A DNA stretch of 64,000 nt from Agromyces sp. NDB4Y10 (GCF_001620055.1 NZ_LQGY01000025.1:62001-126000); one strand, 5' to 3'. Shown: positions 24,127 to 36,690, counted from the stretch's first letter. Notes: generated from the sequence alone by a model not told the origin. Made by a program: numbers and translations.

Positions 24127-24357
24127 ATGAGCACTGAGCACGCTGAGCCCGGCCACGGACACTCGCCCGCGGCATGGACCGCCGTGACGATCATGCTCAT
24201 CGCGTTCGCGATCGGCACCGTCGCGTTCTTCCTCGACGTGCAGTGGCTCGTGTGGGCGGCCGCCGGCCTGCTCGTGCTCGGAGCGATCGTCGGCTGGGCG
24301 CTCGCGAAGGCGGGCTACGGCGTCGACGGCGCCAAGGTCGCGCCCAAGGCGCACTGA
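24127..24357 (+). CDS. HGxxPAAW family small membrane protein
   Basis: 76 residues. The N-terminal HGHSPAAW motif (residues 10-17) defines the HGxxPAAW (DUF6704) family, followed by two membrane helices (about 18-37 and 41-62). The gene is found in actinobacterial trp operons between trpE and trpC; no biochemical role is known. AAGGAG lies 6 bases upstream of the ATG. Confidence 0.88.
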   Translation: MSTEHAEPGHGHSPAAWTAVTIMLIAFAIGTVAFFLDVQWLVWAAAGLLVLGAIVGWALAKAGYGVDGAKVAPKAH

Positions 24358-24360
24358 CGC

Positions 24361-25131
24361 GTGCTCGCCGAGCTCACTGCGAACGCGGTCGCCGACGCCG
24401 AGTCCCGGCGCGCCGAACGGCCCCTCGCCGAGGTCGAGGCGGCGGCGCTGGCCCGTCCCGCGGCGATCGACGCCCTCGCCGCGCTCCGTCCGGGGCAGCA
24501 CGTGAAGGTCATCGCCGAGATCAAGCGGTCGAGCCCCTCGCGCGGTTCGCTCGCGGCCATCGACGACCCCGCCGCGCTCGCCCGCACGTACGAACTGGGC
24601 GGCGCGAGCGCGATCAGCGTGCTGACCGAGGGGCGCAAGTTCGGCGGCTCGCTCGCCGACCTCGAGTCGGTGCGGCAGGCGGTCTCGCTGCCCGTGCTGC
24701 GCAAGGACTTCATCGCCACCCCGTACCAGGTCTTCGAAGCCCGCGCGGCCGGTGCCGACCTGGTGCTGCTCATCGTCGCCGCGCTCGACGACGACACGCT
24801 GCGCGAACTGTACGCGCTCATCACCGAGCTCGGCATGACCGCGCTCGTCGAGACGCACTCCGCCGACGAGCTCGACCGCGCCGCGCAGCTCGGCGCCCGG
24901 CTCATCGGCGTCAACGCCCGTGACCTGACCACCTTCGAGCTCGACCGCGACCTGTTCGGGCGACTCGCCGATCGGTTCCCCGAGGGGGCGATCCGGGTGG
25001 CCGAGTCGGCGGTGCTGACGGCGGCGGATGTCGCGCACTATCGTGCCGCGGGCGCCGATGCCGTGCTCGTGGGCGAGGCGCTCGTCACCGGCGACCCCAT
25101 CTCGAACCTCTCTGCATTCATGGCGGTGTGA
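24361..25131 (+). CDS. trpC: Indole-3-glycerol phosphate synthase
   Basis: 256 residues from a GTG three bases after the previous stop. [14 protein letters not shown] holds the catalytic lysine and substrate loop; VLRKDFI and the phosphate-binding [10 protein letters not shown] segment complete the barrel. Converts CdRP to indole-3-glycerol phosphate. Not fused to trpF, and no trpF is present, as expected where PriA/HisA does both reactions. Confidence 0.96.
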   Translation: MLAELTANAVADAESRRAERPLAEVEAAALARPAAIDALAALRPGQHVKVIAEIKRSSPSRGSLAAIDDPAALARTYELGGASAISVLTEGRKFGGSLADLESVRQAVSLPVLRKDFIATPYQVFEARAAGADLVLLIVAALDDDTLRELYALITELGMTALVETHSADELDRAAQLGARLIGVNARDLTTFELDRDLFGRLADRFPEGAIRVAESAVLTAADVAHYRAAGADAVLVGEALVTGDPISNLSAFMAV

Positions 25132-25132
25132 C

Positions 25133-26338
25133 ATGGCCCTTCGTGCCCAGACCGGGCCGTACTTCGGCGAGTTCGGCGGACGCTTCGTCCCCGAGTCGCT
25201 GGTGGCGGCACTCGACGAGCTCTCCGAGGCGTACACCCTCGCGAAGCTCGACCCGGCCTTCGGCGAGGAGCTCGCCGAGCTCGGCCGGAGCTACACCGGC
25301 CGGCCCTCGATCATCACCGAGGTGCCCCGCTTCGCGGAGCACGCGGGCGGTGCCCGGATCATCCTCAAGCGCGAGGACTTGAACCACACCGGATCCCACA
25401 AGATCAACAACGTGCTCGGCCAGGCGCTGCTCACGCGCCGCATCGGCAAGAAGCGCGTCATCGCCGAGACGGGTGCGGGCCAGCACGGCGTGGCGACCGC
25501 GACGGCGGCGGCGCTGTTCGGCCTGGAGTGCACGATCTACATGGGCGAGGTCGACACCGAGCGCCAGGCGCTGAACGTCGCGCGCATGCGCCTCCTCGGC
25601 GCCGAGGTCATCCCCGTCAAGACCGGTTCACGCACCCTCAAGGACGCCATCAACGACGCGATGCGCGACTGGGTCACGAACGTCGAGACCACCAACTACA
25701 TCTTCGGCACGGTGGCGGGTCCGCACCCGTTCCCCGAGATGGTCCGCGACTTCCAGGCGATCGTCGGCGAGGAGGCGCGCCAGCAGGTGATCGACCTGAC
25801 GGGCGGCCTGCCCACCGCCGTCGCGGCCTGCGTGGGCGGCGGATCCAACGCGATCGGCATCTTCCACGCGTTCCTCGACGACGCCGACGTCGCGCTGTAC
25901 GGCTTCGAGGCCGGCGGCGACGGCGTCGACACCCCCCGACACGCGGCGACCATCTCGAAGGGGCGTCCGGGCGTGCTCCACGGCGCGCGCAGCTACCTCC
26001 TGCAGGACGAGGACGGGCAGACCATCGAGTCGCACTCGATCTCCGCCGGTCTCGACTACCCGGGCGTCGGACCCGAGCACTCCTGGCTCGCCGCGCTCGG
26101 CCGGGCCACCTACCTGCCGATCACCGATGACGCGGCGATGCAGGCCCTTCGCCTCCTCTCCCGCACCGAGGGCATCATCCCGGCCATCGAGTCGGCCCAC
26201 GCCCTCGCCGGCGCGCTCGACCTCGGTCGTGAGCTCGGCCGCGACGCCACGATCCTCGTGAACCTCTCCGGGCGCGGCGACAAGGACATGGAGACCGCCG
26301 CGCGCTACTTCGAGCTGCTCGACGGGAGCGCCGAATGA
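25133..26338 (+). CDS. trpB: Tryptophan synthase beta subunit
   Basis: 401 residues. The PLP lysine is Lys90 in [10 protein letters not shown]; the glycine-rich phosphate cradle GGGSNAIG is present. Joins indole with serine. One base separates it from the trpC stop, and its stop overlaps the trpA start (ATGA). Confidence 0.98.
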   Translation: MALRAQTGPYFGEFGGRFVPESLVAALDELSEAYTLAKLDPAFGEELAELGRSYTGRPSIITEVPRFAEHAGGARIILKREDLNHTGSHKINNVLGQALLTRRIGKKRVIAETGAGQHGVATATAAALFGLECTIYMGEVDTERQALNVARMRLLGAEVIPVKTGSRTLKDAINDAMRDWVTNVETTNYIFGTVAGPHPFPEMVRDFQAIVGEEARQQVIDLTGGLPTAVAACVGGGSNAIGIFHAFLDDADVALYGFEAGGDGVDTPRHAATISKGRPGVLHGARSYLLQDEDGQTIESHSISAGLDYPGVGPEHSWLAALGRATYLPITDDAAMQALRLLSRTEGIIPAIESAHALAGALDLGRELGRDATILVNLSGRGDKDMETAARYFELLDGSAE

Positions 26339-27120
26339 GGAACGTGGGCGCCGTCATCCGTCGCCGCAACGAGGAGGCCGCCGGCGCGCTCATCGGCTAC
26401 CTCCCGGTCGGCTTCCCCACGCTGGACGAGAGCGTCGAGGCGGCCGTCGCCCTGGTCGAGAACGGCGTCGACGTGCTCGAGCTCGGACTCCCGTACTCCG
26501 ACCCGGTCATGGACGGCACGGTCATCCAGGCCGCGACCGTGCAGGCGCTCGCGAACGGCTTCCGCCTCGCGCACGGGTTCGAGGCGGTGCGCCGGGTCAC
26601 CGAGCGGGTCGACGCACCCGTCCTCGTGATGACCTACTGGAACCCCGTCGTGCAGTACGGCGTCGACCGGTTCGCCGACGACCTCGCCGCCGCCGGTGGA
26701 GCCGGGCTGATCACGCCCGACCTCATCCCCGACGAGGCCGGCGACTGGCTCGCCGCCTCCGAGCGGACCGGCCTGGACCGGGTGTTCCTCGCGGCGCCCT
26801 CGTCGACCGACGCCCGGATCCGCCAGGCGGTCGAGGCGAGCCGCGGCTTCGTGTACGCGGTCTCGACCATGGGCATCACCGGCGCCCGGACCGACGTCGA
26901 CCAGGCCGCCCGGGGCCTCGTCGGGCGACTCCGCGAGGCGGGCGCCGAGGCGAGCTGCGTGGGTCTCGGCATCTCGACCGCCGAGCAGGTGGCCGAGGTC
27001 CTCGAGTACGCGGAGGGCGCGATCGTGGGATCCGCGCTCGTGAAGGCCCTCGCCGACGGCGGGATCGAGGCGGCCGGCGCGCTCGCGGCCGAGCTCGCGC
27101 GCGGCACCGCCCGGAAGTGA
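26335..27120 (+). CDS. trpA: Tryptophan synthase alpha subunit
   Basis: 261 residues. [19 protein letters not shown] holds the catalytic Asp region; the phosphate-binding [10 protein letters not shown] is near residue 215. Splits indole glycerol phosphate and channels indole to TrpB. Last gene of the trp block; a new -10 element (TAGTCT at 27123) starts two bases after its stop. Confidence 0.97.
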   Translation: MRNVGAVIRRRNEEAAGALIGYLPVGFPTLDESVEAAVALVENGVDVLELGLPYSDPVMDGTVIQAATVQALANGFRLAHGFEAVRRVTERVDAPVLVMTYWNPVVQYGVDRFADDLAAAGGAGLITPDLIPDEAGDWLAASERTGLDRVFLAAPSSTDARIRQAVEASRGFVYAVSTMGITGARTDVDQAARGLVGRLREAGAEASCVGLGISTAEQVAEVLEYAEGAIVGSALVKALADGGIEAAGALAAELARGTARK

Positions 27121-27122
27121 AG

Positions 27123-27184
27123 TAGTCTCGACGGGGCCGCCGCGCGCGGCGCCCCCGCACCATCGACGAAAGGCAGACGCCGGC
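27123..27184 (+). promoter_or_regulatory. lgt promoter and leader
   Basis: TAGTCT at 27123-27128 is a likely -10 element, giving a leader of about 50 bases that ends with GAAAGG (27168-27173) before the GTG at 27185. A GC-rich inverted repeat of GCCGCGCG type lies in the leader. Confidence 0.45.
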
Positions 27185-28174
27185 GTGTTCGCACCGCTCA
27201 GCATCCCGACTCCAGACCCGGAGTGGCGCACCCTCGAGATCCCGGTCCCGTGGGGCACGCTGAACATCCAGATGTACGCGCTGTTCATCCTCGCGGGCAT
27301 CATCATCGCGACGATCATGACCTCGCGCCGCCTCACCAAGCGCGGCGCCGAACCGGGCATCGTGCTCGACGTCGTGCTGTGGGCCGTGCCGCTCGGCATC
27401 ATCGGCGCTCGCCTGTACCACGTCCTCACCCACCCCGACGACTACTTCGCCGGCCAGGAACTGTGGCGCATCATCGCGATCTGGGAGGGCGGCAACGCGA
27501 TCTACGGTTCGCTCATCGGCGGTGCCGTCGGCGTGATCATCGCCTGTCGCCTGACCGGCCTCCGCTTCTGGTCGTTCGCCGACGCGCTCGCGCCGGGTCT
27601 CCTCGTCGCCCAGGCGATCGGCCGGCTCGGCAACTGGTTCAACGCCGAGCTCTACGGCTGGCCGACCGACCTGCCCTGGGGTCTCGAGATCCCCTCCGAC
27701 AACCCGGCGTGGCCGCAGGGCCTCGCCGAGGGCACCCTGTTCCACCCGACGTTCCTCTACGAGATCGTGTGGAACCTCGTCGGCGTCGCCGTGCTCCTCG
27801 GGCTCGAGCGCTTCTTCCGCCTTCGCTGGGGCATGATGTTCGGCGCCTACCTCATCTGGTACGGCGCGGGACGCGCGGTGTTCGAGACCATCCGCGTCGA
27901 CCCGAGCGAGATGTTCCTCGGCATCCGGTCGAACGTCTGGGCGTCGTTCGCGGCGATCATCATCGGCCTCGTCATCATCCTCGTGCAGCGACGCCGGCAC
28001 CCCGGCATCGAGCCGAGCGTCTACCGCCCGGGCCGTGAATGGAGGCCCGCGGATGCTGAGGTAGACTCGGACGACACCGAGTCCGACTCCGACTCTCTCG
28101 ACGAAGGCGTCGAGGGTGAGAACGCACCCGGCGAGCCGGCAGCCACAAGCTCGAGCCGCTCGGCCTCCGCGTAG
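27185..28174 (+). CDS. lgt: Prolipoprotein diacylglyceryl transferase
   Basis: 329 residues. Seven hydrophobic segments and the Lgt signature [14 protein letters not shown] (near residue 142) identify the membrane enzyme that attaches diacylglycerol to the lipobox cysteine of prolipoproteins. The last 45 residues form an acidic serine/aspartate-rich cytoplasmic tail, which is common and variable in actinobacterial Lgt. It separates trpA from gltB, a neighbourhood typical of this phylum. Confidence 0.96.
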   Translation: MFAPLSIPTPDPEWRTLEIPVPWGTLNIQMYALFILAGIIIATIMTSRRLTKRGAEPGIVLDVVLWAVPLGIIGARLYHVLTHPDDYFAGQELWRIIAIWEGGNAIYGSLIGGAVGVIIACRLTGLRFWSFADALAPGLLVAQAIGRLGNWFNAELYGWPTDLPWGLEIPSDNPAWPQGLAEGTLFHPTFLYEIVWNLVGVAVLLGLERFFRLRWGMMFGAYLIWYGAGRAVFETIRVDPSEMFLGIRSNVWASFAAIIIGLVIILVQRRRHPGIEPSVYRPGREWRPADAEVDSDDTESDSDSLDEGVEGENAPGEPAATSSSRSASA

Positions 28175-28287
28175 GCCACGCCACCACACCGCGTTCTCCG
28201 ACTCGGCGCCGCACCTCGCGCCGTGAACCTCCCTCCGTGGGCCGACGTCGTCCCCGCTGCCTAACGAGATACCGAGGACGGTCCAAC

Positions 28288-31200
28288 GTGTCGCTTTCCC
28301 CTCCCCACTCCCGGTTCGGTCTGACGCCGCCCGCCCAGGGCATGTACGACCCCGCGGACGAGAAGGACGCGTGCGGGCTCGCCATGGTGGCGACGCTGCG
28401 CGGCACCGCAGGTCACGACATCATCCAGGCGGCGCTCGACAGCCTGCGCAACCTCGAGCACCGCGGTGCGGTCGGCTCCGACGCGGGCACGGGCGACGGC
28501 GCCGGCATCATCACGCAGGTGCCCGACGCGTTCCTCCGCGAGGTCGTCGACTTCCCGCTGCCGCCCGCGGGCGCGTACGCCGTGGGCAACGCGTTCCTGC
28601 CCGTCGACCCCACCGCGCGGTCGACGGTGAAGCAGCAGCTGCAGCGCATCGCGGCATCCGAGGGCCTCGAGGTGCTCGGATGGCGCGAGGTGCCGGTGCG
28701 CCCCGAGGAACTCGGCACGCTGGCCCGCGCCGCGATGCCCGTCGTGCAGCAGCTCTACGTGCGGAGCTCGGCGAACACGGCCGAGGGCGAGCACCTCGCC
28801 GGGATCGCGCTCGACCGGCTCACCTTCCGGCTGCGCAAGCGCGCCGAGCGCGAGCTCGAGCTCTACTTCGCGTCCCTCTCCAGCCGCACGCTCGTCTACA
28901 AGGGCATGGTCACCACGCTCCAGCTCGAGCCGTTCTATCCCGACCTCTCCGACGAGCGGTTCGCCTCCAAGCTCGCCCTGGTCCACTCCCGGTACTCCAC
29001 GAACACGTTCCCCTCGTGGCCGCTCGCACAGCCGTTCCGGATGATCGCGCACAACGGCGAGATCAACACCATCCAGGGCAACCGCAACTGGATGCGCGCC
29101 CGGCAGTCGCAGCTGGAGTCCGAGCTGCTCGGCGAGCTCGACCCGCTCATGCCGATCGTGACGCCCGGCGCGAGCGACTCGGCCTCGTTCGACGAGGTCG
29201 TCGAGCTGCTCACCCTCGCCGGCCGCAGCCTGCCGCACGCGGTGATGATGATGGTCCCCGAGGCGTGGGAGAAGCAGGCCGAGATCGATCCGGCGCGCCG
29301 GGCGTTCTACGAGTACCACTCCATGCTCATGGAGCCGTGGGACGGCCCCGCCGCGATCGTGTTCACCGACGGCAGCCTCGTCGGCGCGACGCTCGACCGC
29401 AACGGCCTCCGGCCCGGCCGGTACGTCGTGACCGACGATGGGCTCGTCGTGCTGGCGAGCGAGATCGGCGTGCTCGACCTGCCGCAGAAGCGCATCGTGC
29501 GGAAGGGACGCCTCCAGCCCGGTCGCATGTTCCTCGTCGACACCGAGGCTGGCCGCCTCATCGAGGACGACGAGATCAAGTCCGAGCTCGCGGCATCCGC
29601 ACCCTGGGGGGAGTGGCTCGACGAGGGCCGCATCCGCCTCTCCGACCTGCCCGAGCGCGAGCACATCGTGCACCCGCCGGCATCCGTGAACCGCCGTCAG
29701 CGCACCTTCGGCTACACGGAAGAGGAGGTGAAGATCCTCCTCGCGCCGATGGCGGCGACCGGTCAGGAGCCGCTCGGCGCGATGGGTTCCGACACCCCGA
29801 TCGCGGTGCTCTCCGAGCGTCCGCGGCTGCTCTTCGACTACTTCACGCAGCAGTTCGCCCAGGTCACCAACCCGCCGCTCGACTCGATCCGCGAGCAGGT
29901 CGTGACCTCGCTGTCGACGTCGCTCGGACCCGAGCGGAACCTGCTCGCCGCGGGCGCCGAGCACGCGCGCCAGGTCTCGCTCGACTTCCCGGTGATCGAC
30001 AACGACCAGCTGGCGAAGATCGTGCACATGACCTCGCCGTCGGGCGCGCGCGCCACCCGGACGCTGCGCGGGCTGTACCGCGTCGACGACGGACCCGACG
30101 GCCTGCGCGCGCGCCTCGAGGAGCTGGCCCGCGAGGTCGACGAGGCCATCGACGAGGGCGCCTCGTTCATCGTGCTGAGCGACCGGGACTCGACCAAGGA
30201 CCTCGCGCCGATCCCGTCGCTGCTCATGCTGTCGGCGGTGCACCACCACCTCATCCGCTCCGAGACCCGCATGAAGGTCGGTCTCGTGGTCGAGGCCGGC
30301 GACGTGCGCGAGGTGCACCACGTGGCGCTCCTCGTCGGCTACGGCGCCTCCGCCGTGAACCCGTACCTCGCCATGGAGTCCTGCGAGGACCTCGTCCGGT
30401 CGGGCACGCTCGCGGGCGTCACGCCCGAGCAGGCGGTGCGGAACGTCATCACCGCGCTCGGCAAGGGCGTGCTGAAGATCATGTCGAAGATGGGCATCTC
30501 GACGATCTCGTCGTACGCGGGCGCGCAGGCGTTCGAGGCGGTCGGGCTCTCGCAGGAGTTCATCGACGAGTACTTCACCGGGACCACCTCGAAGCTCGGC
30601 GGCGTCGGCATCGAGGTCATCGCTCGGGAGAACCTCGCCCGGCACCAGGTGGCCTACCCGGCGGATGCCGCGGTCCGGGCCCACGAGCGACTCCAGACCG
30701 GTGGCGAGTACCAGTGGCGCCGCGACGGGTCGCCGCACCTGTTCAACCCCGAGACGGTCTTCCGCCTGCAGCACTCGACGCGCAATCGCCGCTACGACAT
30801 CTTCCGCGAGTACACGCACATGGTCGACTCGCAGGCCGAGCAGCTCATGACCCTGCGCGGCATGTTCGCGCTCCGCACGGGCGTCCGCCCGCCGGTGCCG
30901 ATCGACGAGGTCGAGCCGGTCGAGTCGATCGTGAAGCGGTTCTCCACGGGCGCGATGAGCTACGGCTCCATCTCGAAGGAGGCGCACGAGACGCTCGCGA
31001 TCGCCATGAACCGGCTCGGCGCGAAGTCGAACACCGGCGAGGGCGGCGAGGACCTGGAGCGACTCCTCGACCCGGAGCGGCGCAGCGCGATCAAGCAGGT
31101 GGCATCCGGCCGCTTCGGCGTGACGAGCATGTACCTCACGCACGCCGACGACATCCAGATCAAGCTCGCACAGGGCGCCAAGCCCGGCGAGGGCGGGCAG

Positions 31201-32857
31201 CTCCCGCCGACCAAGGTCTACCCGTGGGTCGCCCGGACGCGCCACGCGACCGCGGGCGTCGGCCTCATCTCGCCGCCGCCGCACCACGACATCTACTCGA
31301 TCGAAGACCTCAAGCAGCTGATCTTCGACCTGAAGCGGGCGAACCCGAAGGCCCGCATCCACGTGAAGCTGGTCAGCCAGTCGGGCATCGGCGCGGTCGC
31401 GGCGGGCACGGCGAAGGCGCTGGCGGATGTCATCCTCGTCTCCGGCCACGACGGCGGCACGGGCGCGAGCCCGCTGAACTCCCTGAAGCACGCGGGCACC
31501 CCGTGGGAGCTCGGCCTCGCCGAGACGCAGCAGACGCTCATGCTGAACGGCATGCGCGACCGCGTGGTCGTGCAGGTCGACGGGCAGCTGAAGACCGGTC
31601 GCGACGTCGTCATCGGCGCCCTGCTCGGCGCCGAGGAGTTCGGCTTCGCGACGGCCCCGCTCATCGTCGAGGGTTGCGTCATGATGCGCGTCTGCCACCT
31701 CGACACGTGCCCGGTCGGCGTCGCGACGCAGAACCCCGAGCTGCGCAAGCGGTTCACGGGCAAGCCCGAGTTCGTCGTGAACTTCTTCGAGTTCATCGCG
31801 CAGGAGGTGCGCGAGTACCTCGCGGAGCTCGGCTACCGCTCGCTCGACGAGGTCATCGGCCGGCGCGAGCTGCTCGACGTCGACCGCGCCGTCGCCCACT
31901 GGAAGGCGTCGGGACTCGACCTCACGCCCGTGCTCGTGGGTCCGGACTTCTCCGGCTCCGAACCGCGTCGCAACTTCCGTGCGCAGGACCACGAGCTCGA
32001 GGAGCACTTCGACAACGAGCTCATCCGGCGCAGCGCCCTCGTCCTCGAGCAGGGCGGTCGCGTCGAGATCACCCTGCCGATCAAGAACACCGAGCGGGCG
32101 GTCGGCACCATGCTCGGCCACGAGGTCACCGTCCGGCACGGCGCGGAGGGCCTGCCCACCGGCTCGATCGACGTCACGCTGACCGGTTCGGCCGGGCAGT
32201 CGTTCGGCGCGTTCCTGCCGAGCGGCATCACCCTCCGACTCGAGGGCGACTCGAACGACTACGTCGGCAAGGGCCTGTCCGGCGGTCAGGTGATCGTGCG
32301 TCCGTCGCGCGAGGCCGGCTTCGTCGCCGAGCGGAACGTCATCGCCGGCAACGTCATCGGCTACGGCGCGACCCGGGGCAGCATGTTCATCCGCGGCATC
32401 GTGGGGGAGCGCTTCCTCGTCCGGAACTCCGGCGCCACGGCGGTCGTCGAGGGTGTGGGCGACCACGCGCTCGAGTACATGACCGGCGGCCTCGCGCTCA
32501 TCCTGGGCGGCACCGGCCGCAACCTGGGCGCGGGCATGTCGGGCGGCACGGCGTACGTGCTCGACCTCGCCGAGGCGCGCGTGAACCGCGAAGCGCTCTC
32601 GAGCGGCGAACTCGAGCTGCACGCCCTGGGCAGCGCCGACCACGAGATCGTCCGCGACCTGCTCGAGCAGCACCTCGAGCACACCGACTCCGCGGTCGCC
32701 GCGGCGCTCCTCGCCGAGGGTGCCGTCGCGTTCGACCGCTTCACCAAGGTGCTTCCGCGCGACTACGCCGCGGTCCTCCGCACCCGCCAAGCGGCGGTCG
32801 ACGAGGGGCTGGACCCCGACGGCGACGTCGTCTGGACGCGAATCCTGGAGGTGACGG

Positions 32858-32865
<8 letters not shown>
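28288..32865 (+). CDS. gltB: Glutamate synthase (NADPH) large subunit
   Basis: 1525 residues from the GTG at 28288. A propeptide of 28 residues precedes the catalytic Cys29 in KDACG, the N-terminal nucleophile of the class II glutaminase after cleavage. The central domain, FMN-binding synthase domain ([28 protein letters not shown]) and the C-terminal beta-helix ([19 protein letters not shown]) follow. The iron-sulfur cysteines are in [14 protein letters not shown]. Makes glutamate from glutamine and 2-oxoglutarate with GltD. GAGG about 10 bases upstream supports the start; TAGACT at 28062-28067 inside lgt is a possible distant -10 element. Confidence 0.96.
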
Positions 32866-34315
<1,450 letters not shown>

Positions 34316-34386
34316 CCGGCGCCGCGGGCGCCTGACGAGTCCGTATCCAGCGCTACGGCGCGCGAACCCCCTGGAGCACACACCAC

Positions 34387-35802
34387 ATGAGAAGAGCGAA
34401 GATCGTCGCCACGCTCGGGCCGGCAACGTCCAGCTACGAGCAGATCCGCGCGATCATCGACGCCGGCATCGACGTCGCCCGGATGAACCTCAGCCACGGC
34501 AGCTACGACGTGCACGAGGGCGTCTACCAGAACGTCCGGAAGGCGGCGAACGACTCGGGCCGCGCTGTGGCCGTGCTGGTCGACCTCCAGGGGCCGAAGA
34601 TCCGCCTGGGCAAGTTCGCCGACGGCCCGCACGAGCTCGCCGAGGGCGACATCTTCAAGATCACGACCGAGGAGATCCTCGGCACGAAGGAGATCGTCGG
34701 CACCACCTTCAAGGGCCTGCCGCACGACGTCGAGGCGGGCGACCACCTGCTGATCGACGACGGCAAGGTTCGGGTCGAGGTGCTCGAGACCGACGGCACG
34801 GTCGTCACCACGAAGGTCGTCGTCGCGGGTCCGGTGTCGAACAACAAGGGCATCAACCTCCCCGGCGTGGCCGTGAACGTGCCGGCGCTGTCCGAGAAGG
34901 ACGAGGCCGACCTGCGCTGGGCCCTGAAGCTCGGCGCCGACCTCATCGCGCTGTCGTTCGTGCGCAACGCCGCCGACATCGACCGGGTGCACGAGATCAT
35001 GTCCGAGGAGGGCCGCCGCCTCCCGGTCATCGCCAAGATCGAGAAGCCGCAGGCCGTCGACGCCCTCGAGGGCATCGTCGAGGCGTTCGACGGCGTGATG
35101 GTGGCCCGTGGCGACCTCGGCGTCGAACTGCCCCTCGAGGCGGTGCCGATCGTGCAGAAGCGCGCCATCGAGATCGCCCGCCGGCTCGCGAAGCCGGTGA
35201 TCGTGGCCACGCAGATGCTCGAGTCGATGACCCACTCGCCGGTCCCCACGCGCGCCGAGACCTCGGACGTCGCGAACGCCATCCTCGACGGCGCCGACGC
35301 GGTCATGCTCTCGGGCGAGACGAGCGTGGGCGAGTACCCGGTGCAGACCGTCAAGACCATGGCCCGCATCATCGAGTCCACCGAGAAGCACGGACTCGAG
35401 CGCATCCCGCCGCTCGGCACGAAGCCGCGCACCCAGGCCGGCGCGATCACGCTGGCCGCGGTCGAGGTCGCCGACTTCGTCGAGGCGAAGTACCTGTGCG
35501 TGTTCACCGAGTCGGGCGAGTCGGTGCGACGGATGACGCGACTCCGGTCGAACATCCCGATCCTCGCGTTCACGCCCTATCCCGCCATCCGTCGCCGCAT
35601 GGCCCTGAACTGGGGCGTCGAGTCGTTCGTGGTCGAGCGCGTCACCCACACCGACCAGATGGTCGGCCAGGTCGACGAGGTGCTCGCGAAGACCGGCAAG
35701 GCCGAGGCGGGCGAGAAGGTCGTCATCATCTCGGGTTCGCCTCCCGGAATCCCCGGCACCACGAACGACGTGCGCGTGCACGTCGTCGGCGAGGTGCTCT
35801 AG
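34387..35802 (+). CDS. pyk: Pyruvate kinase
   Basis: 471 residues, the short bacterial form without a C-terminal PEP-utiliser domain. Begins RRAKIVATLGPATSSYE, has the catalytic lysine in VIAKIEKPQA and the ATP/metal motif MVARGDLGVELP, then VMLSGETSVGEYP. Makes pyruvate and ATP from PEP. Located 71 bases after gltD; a small 6-bp hairpin (34318-34332) lies between them. A strong hairpin follows the stop. Confidence 0.98.
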   Translation: MRRAKIVATLGPATSSYEQIRAIIDAGIDVARMNLSHGSYDVHEGVYQNVRKAANDSGRAVAVLVDLQGPKIRLGKFADGPHELAEGDIFKITTEEILGTKEIVGTTFKGLPHDVEAGDHLLIDDGKVRVEVLETDGTVVTTKVVVAGPVSNNKGINLPGVAVNVPALSEKDEADLRWALKLGADLIALSFVRNAADIDRVHEIMSEEGRRLPVIAKIEKPQAVDALEGIVEAFDGVMVARGDLGVELPLEAVPIVQKRAIEIARRLAKPVIVATQMLESMTHSPVPTRAETSDVANAILDGADAVMLSGETSVGEYPVQTVKTMARIIESTEKHGLERIPPLGTKPRTQAGAITLAAVEVADFVEAKYLCVFTESGESVRRMTRLRSNIPILAFTPYPAIRRRMALNWGVESFVVERVTHTDQMVGQVDEVLAKTGKAEAGEKVVIISGSPPGIPGTTNDVRVHVVGEVL

Positions 35803-35813
35803 CCGCTCGCGCC

Positions 35814-35850
35814 ACGAGGCCCGGTCGTCCGTCGGACGGCCGGGCCTCGT
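35814..35850. terminator. Bidirectional terminator between pyk and tRNA-Leu
   Basis: ACGAGGCCCGGTCGTCCG (35814-35831) pairs with CGGACGGCCGGGCCTCGT (35833-35850), all matched but one G-T wobble; the tip would open to form a loop. It sits between the convergent pyk and tRNA-Leu ends and can serve both strands. There is only a weak T-run, as is common in actinobacteria. Confidence 0.75.
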
Positions 35851-35866
35851 TCGCGTTCGCAGGTGC

Positions 35867-35952
35867 TGGTGCCGGTGGTGGGGGTCGAACCCACACGCCC
35901 TCTCGGGCAAAGCATTTTGAGTGCTCCGCGTCTGCCATTCCGCCACACCGGC
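35867..35952 (-). tRNA. tRNA-Leu(CAA)
   Basis: Read on the minus strand: acceptor stem GCCGGTG/CACCGGC, D-arm TGGCGGAATGGCAGACGC, anticodon loop CTCAAAA giving anticodon CAA (reads UUG), a type II variable arm (TTGCCCGAGAGGGCG), T-arm GTGGGTTCGACCCCCAC, and an encoded CCA end with discriminator A. 86 bases, which fits a leucine tRNA with its long variable arm. It reads the rare TTG codon of this GC-rich genome. Confidence 0.95.
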
Positions 35953-35966
35953 CGGAGCGCTCGCCC

Positions 35967-35995
35967 AGAATACCGTAGGCTTTCCTGCGTGACAG
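35967..35995 (-). promoter_or_regulatory. tRNA-Leu promoter overlapping pdtaR start
   Basis: On the minus strand CTGTCA (35995-35990), a 17-base spacer and TATTCT (35972-35967) form a good sigma-70-type promoter about 15 bases from the mature tRNA 5' end. It overlaps the divergent pdtaR -10 element and the first pdtaR codons. Confidence 0.55.
35976..35988 (+). promoter_or_regulatory. Leaderless promoter of pdtaR (TAGGCT, 7-nt spacer)
   Basis: TAGGCT at 35976-35981 ends seven bases before the GTG at 35989 and no ribosome site is seen. It overlaps the divergent tRNA-Leu promoter. Confidence 0.6.
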
Positions 35996-36594
35996 ACACC
36001 GAAGAGACCCAGTCAGCGCCGCGCCGCGTCGTCGTCGCGGAGGATGAATCGCTCATCCGCCTCGACATCGTCGAGATCCTGCGCGACAACGGCTTCGAGG
36101 TCGTCGGCGAGGCCGGAGACGGCGAGACGGCGGTCGCACTCGCGACCGAGCTCCGCCCCGACCTCGTCATCATGGATGTGAAGATGCCGCAGCTCGACGG
36201 CATCTCCGCGGCGGAGCGGCTCTCGAAGGGCCACATCGCCCCGGTCGTGCTCCTCACGGCGTTCAGCCAGCGGGAGCTCGTCGAGCGCGCGACCGAGGCC
36301 GGCGCGCTGGCCTACGTGGTGAAGCCCTTCACGCCGAACGACCTCCTGCCCGCGATCGAGATCGCGCTGGCCCGGCACGCCCAGATCATCGCCCTCGAGG
36401 CCGAGGTCGGCGACCTCGTCGAGCGGTTCGAGACCCGCAAGCTCGTCGACCGAGCCAAGGGCCTGCTGAACGAGAAGATGGGGCTGACCGAGCCCGAGGC
36501 GTTCCGCTGGATCCAGAAGGCCTCGATGGACCGTCGCCTCACCATGAAGGACGTCTCGCAGGCCATCATCGAGCAGCTCGCACCCAAGAAGTAG
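35989..36594 (+). CDS. pdtaR: ANTAR-domain response regulator PdtaR
   Basis: 201 residues from the GTG set by the leaderless promoter (upstream frame lies in the tRNA). Receiver domain: acidic pair EDE near residue 20, phospho-acceptor Asp in LVIMDVKMP (Asp64), and conserved Lys in YVVKPF. The C-terminal ANTAR domain (about 140-195) has the LVDRAKGLLNEKMGLTEPEAFRWIQ-type helices (shown in part), which bind paired RNA hairpins and prevent termination. The partner kinase PdtaS is not nearby. In mycobacteria PdtaS/PdtaR control stress and nutrient responses; targets here are unknown. Confidence 0.93.
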   Translation: MTDTEETQSAPRRVVVAEDESLIRLDIVEILRDNGFEVVGEAGDGETAVALATELRPDLVIMDVKMPQLDGISAAERLSKGHIAPVVLLTAFSQRELVERATEAGALAYVVKPFTPNDLLPAIEIALARHAQIIALEAEVGDLVERFETRKLVDRAKGLLNEKMGLTEPEAFRWIQKASMDRRLTMKDVSQAIIEQLAPKK

Positions 36595-36690
36595 CCGCCG
36601 GGACTTGCGTCCCGCGCCCGCCGACCCCGTCGTGGAACGATGGGTCCGCCCGGACCGGGCGGTCCGGTTCGGACGAGGTGAGGGGGCCGC

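Noticed and set aside
34318-34332. Hairpin GGCGCC-GCG-GGCGCC after gltD as a terminator
   Set aside because: Only 6 bp and no T-run; pyk may be partly co-transcribed. Too weak to list.
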